A stretch of 19,445 bases of DNA, taken from the NCBI GenBank assembly GCA_041740495.1, contig JBGSLW010000179.1:1-19445 (forward strand), read 5' to 3'. The stretch comes from JANMEB01 sp041740495. GTDB lineage: Bacteria; Planctomycetota; Planctomycetia; Pirellulales; Pirellulaceae. The position numbers were made by a program, and so were the translations under genes. Under the pieces are notes generated by a model, which searched no databases, was not told the origin of the DNA, and saw nothing but the letters and a program-made list of their open reading frames with translations. Shown in pieces: positions 1-6,834 of this stretch (position 1 is its first letter; every line of letters starts with the position of its first letter).

Positions 1-366
1 GTACAGGCCTCTGAGCGCCAGGACGTCCCGGCCGCGCGCGCGATCGCCGAGTGGCACAACAGGCACGTCACGGCACACAACCCGATACGTCCAATTCGTC
101 CGCGCATGGGAGAACTACCGATATATAGGGAGGAAATTCGTTGGACAACCGTAGGTCATTGTGGTCGGGATGTCGCCGAAACGGCAAGGAGAAAACGGTG
201 CAGGCTCCGGCTCATGACGATTGTGGCGGGACTGCCGGTTGGACCGTTCCAGCTGTTCACACTGGTCGTCGGCCGTGTGTGCCGGCGCTTTCGGCTTGGC
301 GTTCAACGAATTTAGCCAGAATCGTTGCCTCGAATTACCCGCTCAGCGAAACGTAAGAGCACACTC
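1..366. other. Left-edge region with no supported gene
   Basis: No gene in this stretch can be defended. One plus-strand frame stays open from base 1 to the stop at 315 and could be the last 104 residues of a gene that begins outside the window. Its first third has G/C-rich third positions (it reads ...AEWHNRHVTAHNP), and that bias fades after about base 110. A TTG start at 141, preceded by an AGGGAGGAAA-like sequence, opens a 71-residue frame ending at 356; its composition is not protein-like. A minus-strand frame at 115-306 has no better support. The end of the stretch includes the downstream region of the minus-strand DUF6702-like gene, with a small hairpin at 354-369. It may be decayed coding sequence; the data do not decide. 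Confidence 0.3.
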
Positions 367-369
367 TTA
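354..369 (-). terminator. Short hairpin overlapping the stop codon of the DUF6702-like gene
   Basis: TAAGAG (354-359), loop CACA (360-363) and CTCTTA (364-369) form a perfect 6-bp stem. On the minus strand the stem begins with the TAA stop codon of the gene at 367-885. Only a short T-containing stretch follows, so this would be a weak intrinsic terminator at best. Confidence 0.3.
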
Positions 370-885
370 GTCGGGGGTAGCGAACGATTGCCGCGCGGAA
401 TGTTCGGCGCGAAAGGTCAAGGTTCGACAGCGCTCCTGGATCGTCACAGTCACATCGTTGGCCTGATCTTCGAAAAGCTCCTGGAGTAGCGAATTGCGAA
501 ACGCCAGACCCGGCAGTTCGTCTCGCTCCACGGGAAACTCGAAGTAGAGCCAAAGGTGTTGGGTTGCTAGTTCGTGCCCGACCCAATGCGGCTGGAGGGG
601 GCGGTCCCCAATCCAGACTTGAAAACGCTCGCGGAGATAGCGTTGGGCGACTTTGTCGACTCGTTCGGTATCGGCATATCGCAACGGCGACTCGCCGGGA
701 CCGACCACCCCCACGGCGAAATCGTCTGGGAAGACGCAGAGCGAAACTTCCAACGAGCTGGTTTCGGGGTTGAACGAAACGCTGGCCGTGCTGGCGTGAA
801 ATGGGTGGTCGACGGCGGAGAGGTTGCCGAACGCCAGCAGGCTGAGCGCGGCGAAACAAGCGGCGATCGTGTGAGTGGACTTCAC
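367..885 (-). CDS. Secreted DUF6702-like small protein
   Basis: A 172-residue protein with a clear Sec signal peptide (MKSTHTIAACFAALSLLAFG, probable cleavage near SAVDHPF). The mature protein opens with HPFH, followed by beta-rich sequence (ASVSFNPETSSLEVSLCVFPDD). This is the start I recall for the DUF6702 family, small exported proteins of unknown function found mostly in Bacteroidota and Planctomycetota; I could not verify the match by search. The start is GTG at 885 with GGGGAA about 7 bases upstream; there is no nearby in-frame ATG. It begins 25 bases after the stop of the M1 metallopeptidase gene, so the pair is probably one transcription unit. A role alongside the peptidase is inference only. 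A periplasmic or surface location follows from the signal peptide. Confidence 0.7.
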   Translation of the reverse strand: MKSTHTIAACFAALSLLAFGNLSAVDHPFHASTASVSFNPETSSLEVSLCVFPDDFAVGVVGPGESPLRYADTERVDKVAQRYLRERFQVWIGDRPLQPHWVGHELATQHLWLYFEFPVERDELPGLAFRNSLLQELFEDQANDVTVTIQERCRTLTFRAEHSARQSFATPD

Positions 886-910
886 GTATGGGTTCCCCAG
901 GGGGACTCGG

Positions 911-3235
911 TTATTGCGAGCCGCCGGTTGCGGAGGACTGCTGCATCGGGTTGCCGCCTCCCCCCCGAGATTGCTTGAAAAGCTGGAATCGGGATTTGGG
1001 CATTTGCGGAGGATAATAATTGTCGGTCAAATCGGCGTCGGCGGTTTCTCGGCGCGGATCGAGCGTGATCTGTTTGATTTGCCGGGATGCGACGACCAGC
1101 TTCCGGGCGGTCTGGTTGTCGCGGGCCCACACGTCGACCGGAACGCGTACCGTCTCCCGCGAGTCATCGTCGTAAACGATTTCGAAAATGATCGGCATCA
1201 CCATGCCCCCCTCGTTCTTGAACTCGATCACATAGAAGTTCGCCGAGGTGTTGAGGAGAGCTCGTTCTTGTTCGCTGAGACCTGCCAGGAGCGCCTGGTA
1301 GGCTTGTTCATCCTGCGGGGTGACGGCCAGCGGATCGTAACTGTTGTAGAAATCGACCAGTTCTGGGATTTGGTGAATCCGTTTGATCAGCGATTCGTTC
1401 CGTTCCTGGCTGAAGGTGCGGGGTTGGGCGTCGCGGTCGGCTCGCTGCAGTCCTTTTTCCACCGCAGGGTTTTGCGTGTCGACGTTAAATTGCCGGACGC
1501 TGGCGATCGCCAGGTCGACGTGATCGGTCGAGTAAAACCAGCCTCGCCAGAACCAATCCAAATCGACGCCGGAGGCATCCTCCATCGTGCGGAAGAAATC
1601 GGCCGGCATCGGTCGCTTGAATTGCCACCGCCGCGCGTATTCGCGAAACGCGTAATCGAATAATTCCCTGCCCAGAATGGTCTCGCGCAGGATGTTCAAC
1701 CCGGTCGCCGGTTTGAAATAGGCGTTGGGACCGAATTGAAGTAGCGACTCCGAGTTGGTCATGATCGGGACCTGGTTCTCGCTTCGCATGTAATCCGCAA
1801 TCGACTGTGGCTCGCCGGTCCAGGACGGATAATTGTCCTCCCATTCCTTTTCGGCCAGATACTGGAGAAAGGTATTGAGCCCTTCGTCCATCCACGTCCA
1901 TTGGCGTTCGTCGCTGTTGACGATCATGGGAAAGTAGTTGTGCCCGACTTCGTGGATCACCACAGAAATCAAGCCGTACTTGGTGTCGGCCGAATACGTT
2001 CCGTCCGGTTCGGGGCGGGGTCCGTTGAAGCAGATCATGGGATACTCCATGCCGCCGACCGGGCCGTTGACGGAAATCGCCACTGGGTAGGGGTAGGGAA
2101 ACGAAAATTTGGAATAGACATTGAGCGTGTGGATGATCGCCTGGGTGGAGTACTTGCTCCACAGCGGTTCGGCTTCGTTGGGATAGGCGGACATCGCCAG
2201 CACGGAATTCCCTTCGACTTCGTGCACTTGGGCGTCCCAGATGAACTTGCGGGAGGATGCAAACGCGAAATCGCGGACTCGTTTGGCGTGGAAGACCCAG
2301 GTCTTGGATTCGCTGGCACGGGATTTTTCATTCGCTTTGGCCTCTTCCGGCGTCACCACGAACACGGGTCGTTCGGCGGTGCGGGCCTGTTCGAGTCGAG
2401 CGCGTTGGTCAGCCGTCAACACGTCTTGCGGGTTCATCAGTTGGCCGGAGGCGACCACGATATGGTCGGCCGGCGCGGTGATCCGCACCATGTAGTCGCC
2501 GAATTCCAGGGTGAATTCCCCCATCCCCAGAAACTGTTTGTGCTGCCAGCCGATGTTGTCGATGTAGGCACACATCCGGGGAAACCACTGGGCGATTTCG
2601 TAGATGCAATTGTCGTCCGCCGCAAAGTGTTCGTAGCCGGAACGGCCCCCGACTTCGCGCGCGTTGTTGATGTGGTAGTTCCAATCGATTTGGAACGTGA
2701 ATTGTTCGCCGGGGCGGAGAGGTTGCGGCAGGTCAACACGCATCATCGTCCGCACGATCACATGAGCCAAGTCGTTGCCGTTGGCCGGATTCCGCACCGC
2801 GGTGATGTTCGCGCCCCCGTCGAACTGGCCGCGTTCCAGCAACCGCCGGAGTCCGTCAAAATCCATCCGCTCGCCGCTGAAAAAATGGCGCGACGAATTG
2901 GCGTCCGATGCGGGACGATGGATGTTGGGATCGAGTTGCAACCAGAGATAGGTCAGCGTGTCCGGCGAGTGGTTGTGGTACGTGATCTTCTCGCTCCCCA
3001 CGATCCGACGTTGGACGTCGTCCAGCGTGACATCAATTTCATAATCGGCGGTCTGCTGCCAATACGCATGTCCCGGAGCGCCCGAACCAGTCCGGTAATC
3101 GTTGGGAGTCGGCCAAGTTTCTTCGAGCTGGCGGAACTTGTCCTCTTGATCGAATTTCTGGGTCGTCTGCGCAAACAAAGGGCTGCCGACCAGCAGCAGG
3201 GCGATCGCCAAAACGGGGGCGAAATACTTCGACAT
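911..3235 (-). CDS. Secreted M1-family zinc metallopeptidase (aminopeptidase N-like)
   Basis: A 774-residue protein with a Sec signal peptide (residues 1-22, ending SPLFAQ). The catalytic zinc motif HEVGH is at 428-432 and the third zinc ligand is Glu451, giving exactly the HEXXH-X18-E spacing of gluzincin family M1. Upstream, GGMEYP at 394-399 stands where classical M1 aminopeptidases have GAMEN, the motif that binds the substrate N-terminus; the Glu is kept. Residues about 60-330 fit the N-terminal beta domain. The C-terminal part is shorter than in E. coli PepN, and the tail is Gly/Ser/Gln-rich. I chose ATG 3235 because GGAAGGGA lies about 9 bases upstream and the signal peptide starts there. 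ATG 3244 is possible but sits against the same site. The expected role is removal of N-terminal residues from peptides outside the cytoplasm. The DUF6702-like gene follows by 25 bases. Confidence 0.92.
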   Translation of the reverse strand: MSKYFAPVLAIALLLVGSPLFAQTTQKFDQEDKFRQLEETWPTPNDYRTGSGAPGHAYWQQTADYEIDVTLDDVQRRIVGSEKITYHNHSPDTLTYLWLQLDPNIHRPASDANSSRHFFSGERMDFDGLRRLLERGQFDGGANITAVRNPANGNDLAHVIVRTMMRVDLPQPLRPGEQFTFQIDWNYHINNAREVGGRSGYEHFAADDNCIYEIAQWFPRMCAYIDNIGWQHKQFLGMGEFTLEFGDYMVRITAPADHIVVASGQLMNPQDVLTADQRARLEQARTAERPVFVVTPEEAKANEKSRASESKTWVFHAKRVRDFAFASSRKFIWDAQVHEVEGNSVLAMSAYPNEAEPLWSKYSTQAIIHTLNVYSKFSFPYPYPVAISVNGPVGGMEYPMICFNGPRPEPDGTYSADTKYGLISVVIHEVGHNYFPMIVNSDERQWTWMDEGLNTFLQYLAEKEWEDNYPSWTGEPQSIADYMRSENQVPIMTNSESLLQFGPNAYFKPATGLNILRETILGRELFDYAFREYARRWQFKRPMPADFFRTMEDASGVDLDWFWRGWFYSTDHVDLAIASVRQFNVDTQNPAVEKGLQRADRDAQPRTFSQERNESLIKRIHQIPELVDFYNSYDPLAVTPQDEQAYQALLAGLSEQERALLNTSANFYVIEFKNEGGMVMPIIFEIVYDDDSRETVRVPVDVWARDNQTARKLVVASRQIKQITLDPRRETADADLTDNYYPPQMPKSRFQLFKQSRGGGGNPMQQSSATGGSQ

Positions 3236-3496
3236 GGGGGACATTCCCTTCCAAATGGTTACTTGGGGAGGCATCGTGATGTGGGTCAGCGTGAAACGTA
3301 GAAGCCGGAGTCCGAAATGAAGCGCGTCGAGGTACCGGCGGACCGCACCCACTTCGAATGGCTCCTCCCCATTAAAGATCGGGCAGACGACGAGAGCAAG
3401 TCGCAAGGGGGGGCCTCGGCCTGGGATTTTCCACGGCGAACCGGATTGCCGACACGCGCGGTACATCCGCTCCGCAAGAGTTGCCGCAGCTCCGGG

Positions 3497-3859
3497 CTAC
3501 TTTTGCAATTCAATCGGCAAGGCGTCGATTTTGGCTGCCAAGATGAAGTCGTTTTCGCTCAAGCCGCCGATCGCATGCGTCCAGATTTCGATCGCGACAT
3601 GCCGATACCCTTCCAAATGCAAGTCGGGGTGGTGCCCTTCGGACTCCGCCAATTCCGCCACGCGCTGAAAAAACCGCAACCCCGCCAGGAAATTTTTCAC
3701 TTTCCATTCTTTGCGGATTCGCTTCCCCTCGTGCGTCAGCGACCAGCCGGGAAGATTCTCGAGCTGTTTTCGAGAGTGGGGCAAAGGACAAGGATCGACG
3801 CCTCCCTCGCAAGGGACGCACTTTTTCTCCACCAGTTCCGATTCCAAATGGACTTTCAT
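3497..3859 (-). CDS. phhB: Pterin-4a-carbinolamine dehydratase (PCD/DCoH family)
   Basis: A 120-residue cytoplasmic protein of normal family length. It has the PCD active-site block: EGHHP with catalytic-type His76-His77 and Pro78, then WTHAIGGL (94-100, containing the third His) and NDFILAAKID near the C terminus. The N terminus carries the KKCVPCEGG segment seen in many bacterial PCDs. The enzyme dehydrates 4a-hydroxytetrahydrobiopterin formed by aromatic amino acid hydroxylases; in bacteria lacking such hydroxylases a role in molybdopterin or pterin metabolism has been suggested. The start is ATG 3859, with GGAGG 6 bases upstream; a TTG two codons earlier would overlap that site. A good minus-strand promoter lies just upstream (3895-3921). 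The gene is separated from its neighbours by 261 and 123 bases and may be transcribed alone. Confidence 0.92.
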   Translation of the reverse strand: MKVHLESELVEKKCVPCEGGVDPCPLPHSRKQLENLPGWSLTHEGKRIRKEWKVKNFLAGLRFFQRVAELAESEGHHPDLHLEGYRHVAIEIWTHAIGGLSENDFILAAKIDALPIELQK

Positions 3860-3894
3860 CGCCAACCTCCGTCGATAAACTCGCGACCGACACG

Positions 3895-3921
3895 ATTATA
3901 TCCCACCGGGACATGGGTCAA
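3895..3921 (-). promoter_or_regulatory. Candidate promoter of the PCD gene
   Basis: Read on the minus strand, TTGACC (3921-3916) is followed after 15 bases by a perfect TATAAT (3900-3895). The expected transcription start is near 3888, about 29 bases before the ATG at 3859. The hexamers are good; the 15-base spacer is short for a sigma70-type promoter, which is the main doubt. Confidence 0.5.
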
Positions 3922-3982
3922 GCGTTAGGTCGGTTGCACGTTGGGAAGCCGGTCGAGCAAGTCGGGTACGGAATGGGCGGCA

Positions 3983-5536
3983 TCAGCGGCCCAAGATGGG
4001 AAAGCCAGAACTCGGTTTCGGTTGGGGCGTTTGCTGGGAGCCTGGCGGCTGTGTACCGGGGGGCAACGAAGGGGGTGTGCCGCCGGTGGAACTCGGCGAC
4101 CCGAGTTGTATTGAGGTAGACATCGGAGGGGGCGTGGTCGCAGGCGAGTTCAACGAATTCGGTGAGAATGGGGAGGGGCTGGGAGCACGGATCGCAGACT
4201 CCGGATTTCCCGGGAAGGAATTGGCCGAGCCATTCGTTGTCCTGTTGCCGGCGGACGAGACGATCGGCGGAGAACCGTTGGACCATCCGGCAGGACTCGA
4301 AGGTGCGGTGGGGAAGCGAGTGCCGGTTGCCGCGGCGGACGACGGCAGACTTCCGGCGGAAGGATCGATCGACAAGGCTCCCAGATTGGTGTTAGGCGTC
4401 GCGGTGGGTGGTGTTCCTGAGTTCAAGACCGACGTTGCGTCGGCCTGCCGGGTGGAATTCGAGGATGGCTCGCGGTCGACCTTGATCAACATGGCCACCG
4501 CTTGATCGGCTGGGAGGCTCGGTGGTGCGACCGCAAAGGCGTAACTGGCGATATCTTGGTTGTACGCCGCGACGGCGTGATAAAACGCGTCGTGGGCTCG
4601 GCGGCACGCGCCGATCGCATACATCGTCTCGGCCAAATTTTTCTGCTGCTGGTGGAACGCGGAAATGAAGCGCGCGACGAGATCGCGAGTTTGCCAGGCG
4701 GATTCGGCCAGAGCCGTCAAGTTCGCCAATCCTTCGACAAGCCGCAAATCGATACCTTGCAGGCGCGGATCCAAACCACGGGGAGCCGCCAAGGTCTCAT
4801 AGTTGGTGACGTATTCGCTTACGAGCGGCAGACTACTGGGGAGGGGCAACGCACGGTTGGGACGCGACGGCATGTATCGCACGAGTTGGACCTGCGCATC
4901 GCGCAACGCCGACTCGGCCTCGGCAATCTCCGCCGCGGCCATCGCTCGCTCGGCCTGCACCAGCGGCCCATCGAGAGTCGAGCCGCCCGAGAGTTGAACA
5001 ACCTGGCTCTCGATAAACCGCGCCGATTCGAGTTTGGCTTGGGCCTCAAAGCAACGCCAATAGGCACGCGTGAGGGGAAGTCGCTGGTCGCCGGGAGCCT
5101 GTCGCATCGCCTCGCGGAGGCTCAGCGGCACCCCCATCGAATCCCCCGTCCCTGGTCGCGCAGCGATCAGTTGCAGCATTTGATCTGCCGCCTGCGACGG
5201 AAGAGGCGATTCATACGAAACGGTTTGGACCGGCGAGTGATCGACGAGCCCTCCGGCACCGTTTTCGGCAGGCGGTTCGTTCGCCATTGGACGCAGACCT
5301 GCCGAAATGGGATTGCCGGAAACCCGCGGCGCGGACTCCGACGGCGATGACGCCGGGGCGACTTCGATTCGCAACGGCTCGGATTGGAGTGGAACGATCT
5401 GGGCCGGCGCCGTCTGAGTCGCCGTCTGAGTTGCCGCCGAAAAGGTCGCGACCGGGGGTGCCTCTTGCAGCGCAGCGCTCGCCGTTAGGCAGCTCCAGCC
5501 GAGCATCCCCACGACGCTGATAGTCCGCCGGTTCAT
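3983..5536 (-). CDS. Exported TolC-like coiled-coil protein with disordered tail
   Basis: A 517-residue protein. Residues 1-22 look like a Sec signal peptide; a Cys lies in it (GWSC) but does not form a proper lipobox. Residues 24-110 are a Pro/Ala/Thr-rich linker with a small TATQTATQ repeat. Residues 111-345 are strongly helical: VPLSLREAMRQAP resembles the repeat start of outer-membrane efflux (TolC) proteins, and the stretch around 200-220 resembles their paired coiled-coil helices. The amphipathic beta strands of a TolC barrel are not obvious. Residues about 365-517 are Pro/Ser/Gly/Asn-rich and surely disordered. The start ATG 5536 has AGGAGG 7 bases upstream; an upstream TTG at 5605 is rejected because it spoils the signal peptide. 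It is divergent from the filament operon across a shared control region, so co-regulation is possible. No function is assigned. Confidence 0.75.
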   Translation of the reverse strand: MNRRTISVVGMLGWSCLTASAALQEAPPVATFSAATQTATQTAPAQIVPLQSEPLRIEVAPASSPSESAPRVSGNPISAGLRPMANEPPAENGAGGLVDHSPVQTVSYESPLPSQAADQMLQLIAARPGTGDSMGVPLSLREAMRQAPGDQRLPLTRAYWRCFEAQAKLESARFIESQVVQLSGGSTLDGPLVQAERAMAAAEIAEAESALRDAQVQLVRYMPSRPNRALPLPSSLPLVSEYVTNYETLAAPRGLDPRLQGIDLRLVEGLANLTALAESAWQTRDLVARFISAFHQQQKNLAETMYAIGACRRAHDAFYHAVAAYNQDIASYAFAVAPPSLPADQAVAMLIKVDREPSSNSTRQADATSVLNSGTPPTATPNTNLGALSIDPSAGSLPSSAAATGTRFPTAPSSPAGWSNGSPPIVSSAGNRTTNGSANSFPGNPESAIRAPSPSPFSPNSLNSPATTPPPMSTSIQLGSPSSTGGTPPSLPPGTQPPGSQQTPQPKPSSGFPILGR

Positions 5537-5606
5537 TGCATTCCCTCCTTGGATTGCCGTGCGATTGAGTCCTGGAATCAAATCAAATCGAGGGGGCGCG
5601 GTCAAT

Positions 5607-5639
5607 GTCGACCGACGCTGTCCGCCAGCGTCGGCCGAC
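5607..5639. repeat. GC-rich near-perfect hairpin in the divergent intergenic region
   Basis: The arms 5607-5619 (GTCGACCGACGCT) and 5627-5639 (AGCGTCGGCCGAC) pair over 13 positions with one mismatch (5611/5635), around the 7-base loop GTCCGCC. No T-run follows on either side, which argues against a simple intrinsic terminator. It lies in the leader of the minus-strand gene starting at 5536. It could be a REP-like genomic element or a leader structure. Confidence 0.6.
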
Positions 5640-5667
5640 TACCGATTCATTGTCGCCGCAACCATGT

Positions 5668-5686
5668 TTGTCTCATTCTGAGACAA
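5668..5686. promoter_or_regulatory. TTGTCTCA-N3-TGAGACAA palindrome, candidate operator
   Basis: A perfect inverted repeat: TTGTCTCA at 5668-5675, spacer TTC, TGAGACAA at 5679-5686. The right half-site recurs at 5772-5779 in the same orientation, again upstream of a TATAAT box. This size and symmetry suit a dimeric helix-turn-helix regulator; the family is unknown. The palindrome overlaps the -35 position of the first rightward promoter. Confidence 0.5.
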
Positions 5687-5706
5687 TTCGAGTGTTTTTG
5701 TATAAT
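5680..5706 (+). promoter_or_regulatory. Candidate distal promoter of the filament operon
   Basis: A perfect TATAAT -10 box lies at 5701-5706 in an AT-rich setting, with GAGACA (5680-5685) as a possible -35 element at a short 15-base spacing. The predicted start is near 5713. The -35 element is the right half of the palindrome at 5668-5686, so a protein bound there would block this promoter. Confidence 0.4.
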
Positions 5707-5738
5707 TTCATACATAAAATTGGTTTTTGGGGGTTTAG

Positions 5739-5766
5739 ACAGGTTCCGATTGAATTTGCAACCTGT
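5739..5766. promoter_or_regulatory. ACAGGTT/AACCTGT inverted repeat, candidate operator
   Basis: ACAGGTT (5739-5745) and AACCTGT (5760-5766) are perfect 7-base inverted arms around 14 bases. Their centres are 21 bases apart, two helical turns, so both halves face the same side of DNA. The element sits between the two TATAAT boxes. A binding role is inference from symmetry and position. Confidence 0.35.
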
Positions 5767-5772
5767 AAATTT

Positions 5773-5801
5773 GAGACAAGTGGGCGCTATTCCAGTATAA
5801 T
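5773..5801 (+). promoter_or_regulatory. Candidate proximal promoter of the filament operon
   Basis: GAGACA (5773-5778) is followed after exactly 17 bases by a perfect TATAAT (5796-5801). The -35 element is part of a second TGAGACAA half-site (5772-5779). The predicted start is near 5808, giving a leader of about 147 bases before the ATG at 5955. This is the better of the two rightward promoters. Confidence 0.5.
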
Positions 5802-5855
5802 CCCAGCGTCCCGTGCAATACCGCCAAACTCAATTCCGAACTCGACAGATAAACA

Positions 5856-5880
5856 ACGGTAAGCCCCCTGGGTTAGCCGT
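5856..5880 (+). other. Possible leader hairpin upstream of the first pseudopilin
   Basis: ACGGTAAGCCC and GGGTTAGCCGT can pair over 11 positions with one A-A mismatch and two G-T wobbles, closed by a CCT loop. It lies within the predicted leader RNA. No riboswitch family is recognised. The remaining bases to 5954 show no further structure I can name. Confidence 0.3.
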
Positions 5881-5954
5881 GTTGATACCGAAGTCCACAG
5901 AACAGCGAACGACCTGTCGCCTTCTGAGTTTTGCCTCGTTCTATTGCGGTTAAC

Positions 5955-6791
5955 ATGCGTTTCTATCGGGAAAAAAGGCGCATTTTGAGTGCCATTCGCC
6001 CTTGGGCCACGGGTTCGCGTCGATTTGTCCACTGTCCTCGCCGTGGATTGTCTTTGCTGGAATTGCTTGTGGTTTTGACCATTTTGATCGCTTTGGGTGG
6101 GATTGTCGTAGCGACGTTGCCTGGAGTTTTGCAGCGGACGGAGGTTGCGACCGCCGCGGCCAACGTGCCTCAGATCGATGCCAGCATCCGCCAAAGTGCG
6201 CTGCTCCGGCAGGGGCGGATCGGGAATCGGTTTGACTCGCTGATCGTGGGAAGTGCCTCGTTGGATGGCGAGGTGGCCAGCTATGTCGGGGGGGCCCAAC
6301 AGTTTTCCACCGCGAATTTGACGGGGGTCGAAGTGCGGGCGTTGGAGCGCTTGGGGGTGGTCGAATTGGTTCCGGCGGCGACCGCACCGGACAACGCCAC
6401 GTTTTCCTCGCATTTGCAGCCGCCGGTGAAGCTGAGTGAAAACGCCAAGGTTTGCGTATTAGGAGGGGGGGAATTGGCCCAATCGTTGGCTCGGTCGTGG
6501 AATATCGACCCTTCCGAAGATTCGAAGTTTATGGTTGTAGGAGTAGGGAGTCAGTCCACGTTGGTGGGTGCCGGGGCGGAATCGATGTTCCCCGAGGCGC
6601 CAGTCCATTTCTCTGACAATCATTTGGCTAATCCGCAAGCGATGTATTCGCGGTATTTGTTGGTGTTCGAACTGACGTTGAAATCGGACAAGCTAGCGGA
6701 GGCTCGTTACGTGGGAACGGGTATTCCCTCGCCGGAAGGGTTGCGGACGATCGGTCAGGAGTTGGAGGAGCATTATCGGTCGCCGCAATGA
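5955..6791 (+). CDS. Pseudopilin 1 with a large unrecognised C-terminal domain
   Basis: A 278-residue protein with a type III (prepilin) signal: a basic leader ending in CPRRG, cleavage expected after Gly31, then LSLLELLVVLTILIALGG with the Glu at +5 needed for filament assembly. The mature protein is about 247 residues, longer than GspG or a typical minor pseudopilin. It has no GWRGPYL motif, unlike the next two proteins, and I do not recognise its globular part. The start is uncertain. ATG 5955 gives a long 31-residue leader without a clear ribosome site. TTG 5985, preceded by GGGAAAAAAGG, would give 21 residues; TTG 5931 is also open. As first gene of the operon behind two candidate promoters it may be abundant, but whether it is the major filament subunit cannot be read from sequence. 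Confidence 0.82.
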   Translation: MRFYREKRRILSAIRPWATGSRRFVHCPRRGLSLLELLVVLTILIALGGIVVATLPGVLQRTEVATAAANVPQIDASIRQSALLRQGRIGNRFDSLIVGSASLDGEVASYVGGAQQFSTANLTGVEVRALERLGVVELVPAATAPDNATFSSHLQPPVKLSENAKVCVLGGGELAQSLARSWNIDPSEDSKFMVVGVGSQSTLVGAGAESMFPEAPVHFSDNHLANPQAMYSRYLLVFELTLKSDKLAEARYVGTGIPSPEGLRTIGQELEEHYRSPQ

Positions 6792-6834
6792 GTGAACGGA
6801 TTCTGGAACATGCCTCGTAAGCCGAGTGAAGAAA

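Noticed and set aside
1..315. Possible C terminus of a transposase or integrase in the open frame at the left edge
   Set aside because: The segment AEWHNRHVTAHNP is suggestive by eye only; no catalytic motif, inverted repeat or target duplication is visible.
1901..3301. Long plus-strand open frame (466 codons) antisense to the M1 peptidase
   Set aside because: The minus strand carries the full M1 zinc site and signal peptide; the plus frame has no recognisable domain and His/Gly/Arg-rich shadow composition.
3236..3466. Upstream extension of the M1 peptidase reading frame
   Set aside because: A signal peptide and a ribosome site fix the start at 3235 or 3244; the extension is Arg/Pro-rich and would bury the signal peptide.
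6788..6820. Tiny frame (10 codons) overlapping the stop of pseudopilin 1
   Set aside because: It is too short to judge and shows no ribosome site; probably chance, although a coupling role cannot be excluded.
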